64,000 bases of DNA, from NCBI GenBank assembly GCA_027886185.1, contig WOAB01000098.1, positions 2,294,001-2,358,000 on the forward strand, read 5' to 3'. This DNA comes from Rheum nobile (lineage: Eukaryota > Streptophyta > Magnoliopsida > Caryophyllales > Polygonaceae). The notes beneath the pieces were generated by a model. That model did no database searches, was not told the origin of the DNA, and saw nothing but the letters and a program-made list of their open reading frames with translations. The translations under genes and the position numbers were made by a program. This document shows positions 57,875-64,000 of the stretch, piece after piece. How positions within the stretch are numbered: the stretch's first letter is position 1; each line of letters starts with the position of its first letter.

Positions 57875-58953
57875 AAAAGCCCAAGCTAAGTCCTCTTCTC
57901 CCTTTCAAAAAAATCGTTTTTGTTGGTTCAATTCCATAGCTAGCATGTTCTCATTTGTTGCTTCCATGGTTCCATGTGTTTTGCTCTTTGTCTTCCTTGC
58001 TAGCTAGAATTTTTTTTCTTGTTTCTTCTTGTCTTGTGTTGAAATTGCATGCTCGATTTTTCTCTGGTTTCCATGCCTTTTTTCATTTTCCATGCTATTT
58101 TCGTGCTTAGCTTAGTTGCTTCTTGTTCCCCTCCCAAAAACAGCCCCAAAAACCCAAAAAAATCCCTCAGTGGATTCCATATTAGGGGGTTGAAATACAT
58201 GTGGCAAAGGAACCTTCCTCTCTCTTTCCTCCAAGCCTTGTCACCCCCACTACATGGGTGACTTGGCACGTCCAACTACAACAAAAATCTGAATTCCCTT
58301 GTTGCCACTCCTTACAAAACAAGTGTTGTGGGCCTACTCCATCTTCCTTGAATTCATACAAACTCTTTTCGGCCTTTGTCTCCCTTTGCATTCGGAAAAA
58401 AAATCCATACATTTTCTCAAGAGGTCAAAACAAAAGGCAAGAGACCCAAATACAAAAAAAAATAGAATACAAAAAAAAAGAAAAAGAAGAAGAAAAGAAG
58501 AAAACAAAGCAAAGGGAAGGTCAAGTTTTTTTTTGTCTTTCTTTCTTTCGGTTTGGGCCACAACCCTTGGTGGGCTCTCCCACCCTCACTTGGCAACTTG
58601 GGCCACTAAGCCCTCCCCTCCATATTCTTCTATCCTTTGTCATAACTACTTCCCCCCTTTTCGGGTCCATAGGGTGGCCGAATTGCCCCCCCCATTGGGC
58701 TTGCCATCTTAAGTTGCACTTTGCCCCTTTTATCTACTTAGCCTAAGGACTACAACTTAACTTGGTTTGAAGGTGTCGTGGTCCCACTCCCAATTCTCAA
58801 GTTACATGCAATGCTCTCCCTTGTCTCCCCTTGCTTGAGCCTTTGACTTGTGTGTGCTTGTGTCTTAGGCATCATTTCATTTTCTTCCTTCTTCGGTTCA
58901 TGTACTTGTTGCTTGTGAATTGGTTACTTGGTTTGTTTTGTGGCCTCTTGTAG
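57875..58953 (+). other. Leader of the GC-rich element
   Basis: Non-coding, with polypurine and polypyrimidine stretches (A/G-rich at 58430-58530). A possible splice acceptor CTCTTGTAG at 58945-58953 lies just before the ORF. Confidence 0.5.
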
Positions 58954-58965
58954 GTGCGTCCACAA

Positions 58966-59919
58966 ATGGAGGACTCCATGGATGTCGACGGCCGCCGCTT
59001 TGGGTATCCTTACCGCCACTTCATCCATAGGCCCGCGGTCGGCTATGAGTTCAGCCGCCACCATGACGAGGATGCGGCTTGGGCAGATCTGGGCCACCGG
59101 GGTTGTGATCGCGCCCGGGACCAGCCCCGGCGCCCGCTAGACCGCCGTGACCCGGATTGGCTACCATATCCCCGTGGCCGCGCCACTCGCTGCGCCGAAG
59201 GCCATGATACAGGGTGGATACCGCCCACATATTACACCGAGTCGGTGGCCGCGCGGCTTGCCGAGGAGAACCGCGCTATGGAGGCTGCCGCCCGCCATAA
59301 GGCGGCCGCAATCGAGGCATTGCGTGCGGAAATGGCTGTGCTCCGCCGCGACAAGGAGACATTCACTGCGCGTGTGGCCGCCATCACGCTAAGCTTGGAC
59401 ACCATTGCCGTTAGCCCCTTATTGGGCCCTCCCACGACCAATCGCGCCGCACCGCAGCCGCTCCCCACTCCAGCCGCAGCCACGGCCGCGCCCGCCGCTG
59501 CCACGCGCCTTGCTCAGCCCCCTTTGGCTTTCACCCTCCCCGTGGGCCGCCGTGACGAGATCATTGCCGAGGCCATCGATGAGGCCGGGAGCACCATGGA
59601 GGTGGCCGCAGTATCCCCCGTGCTCGCGTTCCAGCCGACACCGAGAACTGCGCCGTCGTCGGCGTCTACACCGCCTCAGGTGCATTCGCTCCCACAGGCC
59701 ACGGTGCATGCGCCCCCATCGGCATCGGCGCCCGCACAAGCCCGGGCCTCGGTGCCCTCGCCCGCTAAGATGGCCGCGCCCTTGGAGCAACCGCGACTTG
59801 GCTGGCCACCGCCCATCACCGTGAGCGGTTCCTTGTCGCCATTTGGTGGGCCTCCACAAACCCACCCCCATGGAGGTCGGTGCCCTATGGCTGGCCCACC
59901 AAAGGAGGCGTGCGCCTAG
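58966..59919 (+). CDS. Gag-like coiled-coil, Ala/Pro-rich ORF of the GC-rich LTR element
   Basis: 317 codons from ATG 58966 (MEDSMDVDGRRFGYPYRH), the first ATG in an open frame that extends a few codons upstream to a possible splice acceptor. A clear helical coiled coil lies at about residues 85-145 (ARLAEENRAMEAAARHKAAA, then IEALRAEMAVLRRDKETFT). The rest is low-complexity Ala/Pro/Ser-rich. No zinc knuckle is seen. Position after the primer site and a coiled coil suggest a gag-like role, which is inference. The frame ends at TAG 59917-59919, and the same frame continues as the next ORF. Confidence 0.55.
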   Translation: MEDSMDVDGRRFGYPYRHFIHRPAVGYEFSRHHDEDAAWADLGHRGCDRARDQPRRPLDRRDPDWLPYPRGRATRCAEGHDTGWIPPTYYTESVAARLAEENRAMEAAARHKAAAIEALRAEMAVLRRDKETFTARVAAITLSLDTIAVSPLLGPPTTNRAAPQPLPTPAAATAAPAAATRLAQPPLAFTLPVGRRDEIIAEAIDEAGSTMEVAAVSPVLAFQPTPRTAPSSASTPPQVHSLPQATVHAPPSASAPAQARASVPSPAKMAAPLEQPRLGWPPPITVSGSLSPFGGPPQTHPHGGRCPMAGPPKEACA

Positions 59920-59952
59920 CTTCCGCCATCACTACCGCCGGGGGCCGCGACA

Positions 59953-60495
59953 ATGCCACGCTACCAAGGCGATCGGCCGCCCCTCAAGGAGCTCTCACCG
60001 CTCGGCCATCATCCGGCGTTTTCCCTCTTGGGGAGGCATGCACGTGGCATGACGCTTATGGACCCTTACCCCAATGACGAGTGGTGCACGAAGGACCGAG
60101 ACAAGATTGTCAACATCTTGTCTCCGAGGTATGGATTTTCCTTTCCTAGTCATGCTTACACTTTCATGATTTCCATTCCTTTGCCTTTGCATGCACCCAC
60201 AACACTCCTTAGTCCTCTATCCCCGGCGTGCGCCACTTTGGGTACCCTTGCGAGACATTTTTGGGCTGATATTTCCCCTATCCGAGAGCGTGATCCTAGT
60301 GTCCTTCGAACCCCGTTTAGGCATTTGTTACTTAAGGATGCCATCATGTGCCATATAGAGTTTGGAATGGCAACACCCTTAGCCACCTTTGAGTATTATA
60401 CCTTGGCACCGACACTTGCTCCCCCTTTGTCTCGGTTACACCCCCCGACCCTTACACACCCTTTGTCCATCCATCCACCCCTTGGTAAGACCTAG
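59953..60495 (+). CDS. Uncharacterised ORF 2 of the GC-rich LTR element
   Basis: In the same frame as the coiled-coil ORF, after its TAG, so the two may once have been one. It encodes about 180 residues, with DEWCTKDRDKIVNILSPRYG and HLLLKDAIMCHIEFGMATPL, then a Pro/Leu-rich tail. No known domain recognised. Confidence 0.4.
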   Translation: MPRYQGDRPPLKELSPLGHHPAFSLLGRHARGMTLMDPYPNDEWCTKDRDKIVNILSPRYGFSFPSHAYTFMISIPLPLHAPTTLLSPLSPACATLGTLARHFWADISPIRERDPSVLRTPFRHLLLKDAIMCHIEFGMATPLATFEYYTLAPTLAPPLSRLHPPTLTHPLSIHPPLGKT

Positions 60496-60497
60496 CT

Positions 60498-61097
60498 ATG
60501 GTTTTTCTAATGGGATTGCACATGCGTAAGAAGGGGAGGGATTCCATGTATGTTTTAGGTGAGACAACCCCTAGGAGAGCTCATGGAATTTCTTGTCTAC
60601 TACCTCCACCTACAACCGGGTTAGCTCCCTTTCCATTTGGCTTTGAGGCACCATTCCATGGAATCCCTAATGCTATTGTGGTGGTTTGGGCACCCTCTTT
60701 AGTGACTCGTTTTTGGAGATTTTGGTGGCTGAATTTTGGGATGTGCTATATCTTTGACTCTAGGTGCCCTCTCCCCCCCGATGACTTGCTTAGAGCCATC
60801 CTTAGGGTTCCCCCGCACCGTTGGCTAACTTTTCCATTCCTTGTTGAGTTTGCTTGTTTCAGGCCCTCGGCGCACATGCCTCCACCGTTCGCACAGATTC
60901 CATGTAGGCGCCGCTGCAAGCCTCACCCATGCGGCCGTGACGTCTCCCACGTGCTCAAGCGGCTTGTCGATGATGCTTTTATGCCGATGCTTCCCGAGGC
61001 CCGCACCGCATTCCTTGTGGCGGACTTCGGCCCTTATGTGCCCCTGGTCCCCGACAATCGAATTGAGGACAATTCTCCCTCAAGAAGGGGAGAGTGA
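60498..61097 (+). CDS. Uncharacterised ORF 3, ending at the LTR border
   Basis: 199 codons in a different frame from ORF 2, with Trp/Phe-rich segments (VVVWAPSLVTRFWRFWWLNF), a Cys-containing part (IPCRRRCKPHPCGRDV) and the end DNSPSRRGE. The stop codon TGA is the first three bases of the 3' LTR. It occupies the place of pol. No domain recognised, and no convincing similarity to the conserved region of the other two pol-less elements by eye. Confidence 0.45.
   Translation: MVFLMGLHMRKKGRDSMYVLGETTPRRAHGISCLLPPPTTGLAPFPFGFEAPFHGIPNAIVVVWAPSLVTRFWRFWWLNFGMCYIFDSRCPLPPDDLLRAILRVPPHRWLTFPFLVEFACFRPSAHMPPPFAQIPCRRRCKPHPCGRDVSHVLKRLVDDAFMPMLPEARTAFLVADFGPYVPLVPDNRIEDNSPSRRGE
61082..61094 (+). other. 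Polypurine tract
   Basis: AAGAAGGGGAGAG directly before the 3' LTR start TGATGAG. Confidence 0.88.
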
Positions 61098-61831
61098 TGA
61101 GTGTCAACCACCCATCAACAAGGATTCAGGCCTTGACCACCAAGACGCCGGCGCATCGATTCCACGACACTCCAGCATCGACCATGCTTCGATACCAAGG
61201 CATTTATGCGCACGTCTATATCCAAGCCATTATGGCTTTTATCCCCTTTCCCCTTTTGTTAGTTAATCACGCATTTATATTTCTATTGTTGGGTGTTTAG
61301 CACTCATAGTTATTTATGCATTTCCTTTTATTAGTGGGCGTGTGGACCCATTTGCATATGGGCTCCTAGTCCACCAAAACCCTAGAACTATATGAGCCAC
61401 TCCTTGGCTTCCTTGTCATTTGGTTGAAGAATAGAGAATTGGAAAATACCTTGGGTAGAGAAATCCTCCCCTAAGGTCTCCAATTAATTTCTATCAACCC
61501 AAACTCTCTCAAACACTCCTCTCTTCTCAATCTCCCAATCTCGCACGATTCAACACTCAAATCTCCCAAGTTCAAATCAGTCCGTGTTCTTCTCAGCCAA
61601 GGAATCCCAAGGGAGGGTTTCCTTGGACCTTTGCCGGCGCCTAGTCTCCTCTCAGTCACCTCCGGCGCCCCACGACAGTCCCTCGGTCCCTCTTGGTTTC
61701 CGGCGGCCCAATACCCCTTTCAAGCACCATTGGAGGGTTTCCAATCTTAGGAAGGAGAAGAAGACTCCCCTTGGTCTAGATCTAGCCTCTAGAGAAGCAA
61801 AGCCTCACCTTTGGAGGGTTGATTCTCATCA
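61095..61831 (+). repeat. 3' LTR (737 bp)
   Basis: The partner of 57121-57858. TSD AGTAG follows. Confidence 0.92.
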
Positions 61832-62119
61832 AGTAGTCCTTATGGGAATTATCAAGTTGGACTACGTGATCATATTGCTTATAATTTTGAGTTGAATATT
61901 ACTGGAATTCTTAAAGAAATTGCACACCTAGTTTTTACCTGCAAGGAAGTTTGTGATGGAATTTTTGAGAATTGAAATATGGCTGATGCTATATGCAAGA
62001 CAAAAATTGTATGTTCGCACTGCATTCTGTACGCATGAAAAAACTGTATGCTTTTTTCTTGTCTATAAGGAAAATACTTCACATTTCTGTAAAATCCGTA
62101 ACGTATATTATACAATATT

Positions 62120-62350
62120 GTACGCACAGATTTGATATATGTAACCATACCGTGTACAAAATCTGCCGTTAGAAAATAGCCATTGGAAAATAGCAATTTG
62201 AAGTACAACATCCTATTTGCTCAGATTTGGCGTACGTGATATGGCTGTGTACAGATTCGGCCGTTTAACCATTGGGAAATAGCCGTTTGAAATACAAGAA
62301 TGTGTACGCTTGGATTTGGCATACGCAGTATGGTTGCGCACAACACGACT
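62120..62350 (+). repeat. Imperfect promoter-proximal tandem repeats (~92-97 bp)
   Basis: CAGATTTG(G), GTGTACA and AAATAGCC.TTTGAA words recur in order at about 62124, 62221 and 62312, followed by a TATA box at about 62376. This looks like a transposon gene promoter. Confidence 0.5.
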
Positions 62351-62373
62351 ATTTTTCCAACGATGGAATTTTC

Positions 62374-62384
62374 CCCTATAAATA
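62374..62384 (+). promoter_or_regulatory. TATA box (CCTATAAATAC) of the right-hand transposon gene
   Basis: It lies just downstream of the tandem repeats and about 90 bp upstream of an acidic coding-like stretch (EDDEDYNDEDFNDGNLE, near 62469-62520), on the plus strand. Confidence 0.45.
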
Positions 62385-63068
62385 CCAACTCATTCATCCC
62401 ACTTTCATATCCGAAACAATCATTCTTACAAAAATAGAATATAGTGAAACATATATTGAAGAAGTGGAGAAGATGATGAAGATTACAATGATGAAGATTT
62501 CAACGACGGCAATCTCGAGATTAGTAATGCATAAATGTTTGTAAAAGCAATATTTGCATTATGTATATACATAGGGAGCTTATATTAAAGATGAATTAAA
62601 GTTCATATAGCTTAGGTATAGATGAATTAAAGTTTGTATAGTTTAGGTATGAAAGGATAAAGTTCATATAGTTGTACTAGTGTTTTGTATGCAATATCAT
62701 ATAAATTATACTATAAGATATATATTGAAATATTAGTATTTAGTAGAAGTGGAGAAGAGGATTAAGATTTAGCGGTATACATAGAGGCCTATATTTGTTA
62801 TGAATTTGTAGTTCTTTAGTTTCGTTATGGATTAATAAAACTTCACGTTTTGTTATGTTACAGTATTACAATTGTATTTTTGTTTATAGTATCAATTACT
62901 TAATTTAGTTATGGTTAGTCAAAAATTGAAATGGATATTGTAGTTGTAGAAAGAAATTAATTAATTTCACAAATCACAATCCATATATATTGTAACATTA
63001 TTGATTATGTAAACATGTATAGGGGAACGATTATGGAGATGAATTTTGTAATAATCTAAAGTGGGATA

Positions 63069-64000
63069 GCAGAGAGAAATTGGTTGAGTAGGTTAAGAAG
63101 AGGGGCAAAAATTTGATGCTGGTTTTAGTCATTCGTTCCTCAAATGTCAGAAGTATTAGTTTGACATGCGAGAACTTTGGTAAATATAGATCGGGGAGGA
63201 AGAAAGTTAGTGAAGAAGATTGGAGAAGGATGTTGAGGTAGTTCGTGAAACTAGCTCAAAGAAGTCTGGATGCAAATTTGAGTTGTATGGTGTCCGGCTA
63301 AAAAAGCCAGGGGAATAGACTAAAAAATGGATCACGAATGTGATAGACGGACACCACAACCATAAGCTTCTGATTATCTTTCTTGAGCATGCATACATGG
63401 GCCGAATGACCCCAGAAGAGCAATGCCTTGCCAAGAGGTTGGCCGATAGGTTCATGACGCCGAGGACTATTTTGCGAAGTTGATGAGCTTCTTCCCCGGA
63501 AATGTAACATCCATGAAACAAGTTTTCAACTTTTTGCAGAAGTTGCATTACGAGGATCGTGGGGAAATGACGATTACCTAATGGACTCTAAACTTCTTGC
63601 AACAAAATAGGTACGAAGTACATCCTCTTATAAAGTTGTCTACATGTGAGACCGATATCCTATTTTTTGCTCACCCAGACTCGCTGCACCTATTAAAGAT
63701 GTTTCCATACGTGGTAGTTATCGACGCTAGACAAATAGGTATGTAATGGCTTTGTGTCTTAATTTTTAATACAATTTAATAGTAGTGATATATATCATGC
63801 ATTTTAATTGCTTATATTCTTTTGCTTTCTTACATTCATCCATAGGTATAACATGCCTTTGGTGGACATTGTCGGCTTTACTTGCATGCAAAAGAGTTTC
63901 AACATTGCCTATGCATTTACAAGACAAGAAAAAGTTGTGCATTACACGGTCATAATGCAAAAACTTTTGTATTTGTTTGAAGAGGCGGGAGTAATGCCGT
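63069..64000 (+). pseudogene. FAR1-like/MULE transposase remnant, truncated by the window
   Basis: On the plus strand: RSISLTCENFGKYR, then SKKSGCKFELYGVRL, WITNVIDGHHNHK and HAYMGRMTPEEQ. This is the FAR1-type zinc-binding DNA-binding domain (TGC.FEL, HNH). Further on, KQVFNFLQKLHYEDRG, then MFPYVVVIDA and, after an apparent intron (about 63739-63845), RYNMPLVDIVGFTCMQKSFN, the start of the MULE DDE domain. Stops at about 63235 and 63319 (E then TAG) and frame changes inactivate it. It continues beyond the window, which ends inside the catalytic domain. Confidence 0.78.

Larger units (their letters stand above)
57121..61831 (+). mobile_element. Pol-less LTR retrotransposon with GC-rich uncharacterised ORFs
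   Basis: LTRs of 738 and 737 bp (57121-57858 and 61095-61831) start TGATGAGTGTC and end CTCATCA, with a primer site, a polypurine tract and TSD AGTAG. The interior is 3.2 kb with ORFs at 58966-61097 and no protease, RT, RNase H or integrase motif. The interior is far more GC-rich than its surroundings around 59000-59900. Confidence 0.9.

Noticed and set aside
59405..59871. Overlapping Arg/Pro-rich frames on both strands
   Set aside because: Shadows of the GC-rich coiled-coil ORF, which has the more protein-like composition.
1..64000. CRISPR array, bacterial operon or phage genes
   Set aside because: The spliced genes and plant transposons show this is nuclear plant DNA; repeats present are transposon-derived and not spacer-interrupted.

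Overview
This is a nuclear window from a flowering plant, probably a eudicot. The evidence is spliced genes with GT-AG introns, a plastid-targeted YidC/Oxa1/Alb3-family gene, and a dense pile of nested plant transposons. One clearly functional host gene is present: an ALB4-like (ALBINO3-like) thylakoid membrane insertase with nine coding exons at 34855-39615 (+). Almost everything else is mobile DNA, and most boundaries can be fixed from target-site duplications (TSDs).

Left third (1-18000): a decayed PIF/Harbinger element carries a transposase remnant at about 806-1880 (-) and a Myb/SANT-like partner remnant at about 16910-17935 (-). It was split by a pol-less LTR retrotransposon (2014-16472, TSD ATTTG). 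That element's 3' LTR was then split by an almost intact Ty3/gypsy element (6184-15719, minus strand, TSD GTTTG). The gypsy element encodes gag, protease, RT, RNase H and integrase, but its 5' LTR region is a scrambled mosaic of direct and inverted LTR pieces and SINE-like units.

Middle (18000-41500): a Helitron-like 3' end (20163) opens a segment with exon fragments of unrelated genes: MYB-CC/PHR1-like, subtilase propeptide, and a possible TPR-family exon. A membrane-protein pseudogene follows at 24158. A complete 9.7-kb Mutator-like element (24988-34699, TSD TTAATTATT, long TIRs) carries a truncated MuDR-type transposase, a GRF zinc-finger/TM gene and a DUF1985-Ulp1 protease gene. Its right TIR ends 155 bp before the ALB4 start codon. 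A 654-bp MULE-type MITE sits in ALB4 intron 2.

Right third (41500-64000): a decayed Copia element (41525-55893, TSD TTTTA) contains a hAT derivative (42530-43761), a second copy of the 654-bp MITE (45106-45759), a solo-LTR-like unit (46061-47395) and a pol-less LTR element (47467-52822, TSD ACTAG) whose right end is an LTR fused to an inverted LTR. Further right come a diverged MITE copy, a GC-rich pol-less LTR element (57121-61831, TSD AGTAG) and a FAR1/MULE-like transposase remnant that runs off the window.

The most intriguing signal is an uncharacterised protein region shared by the two pol-less LTR families at 2014-16472 and 47467-52822, which have unrelated LTRs. It lies where pol would normally be. 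All four LTR families with a polypurine tract start TGATG, so the autonomous gypsy element, or a relative of it, is a plausible donor of enzymes for the pol-less ones.
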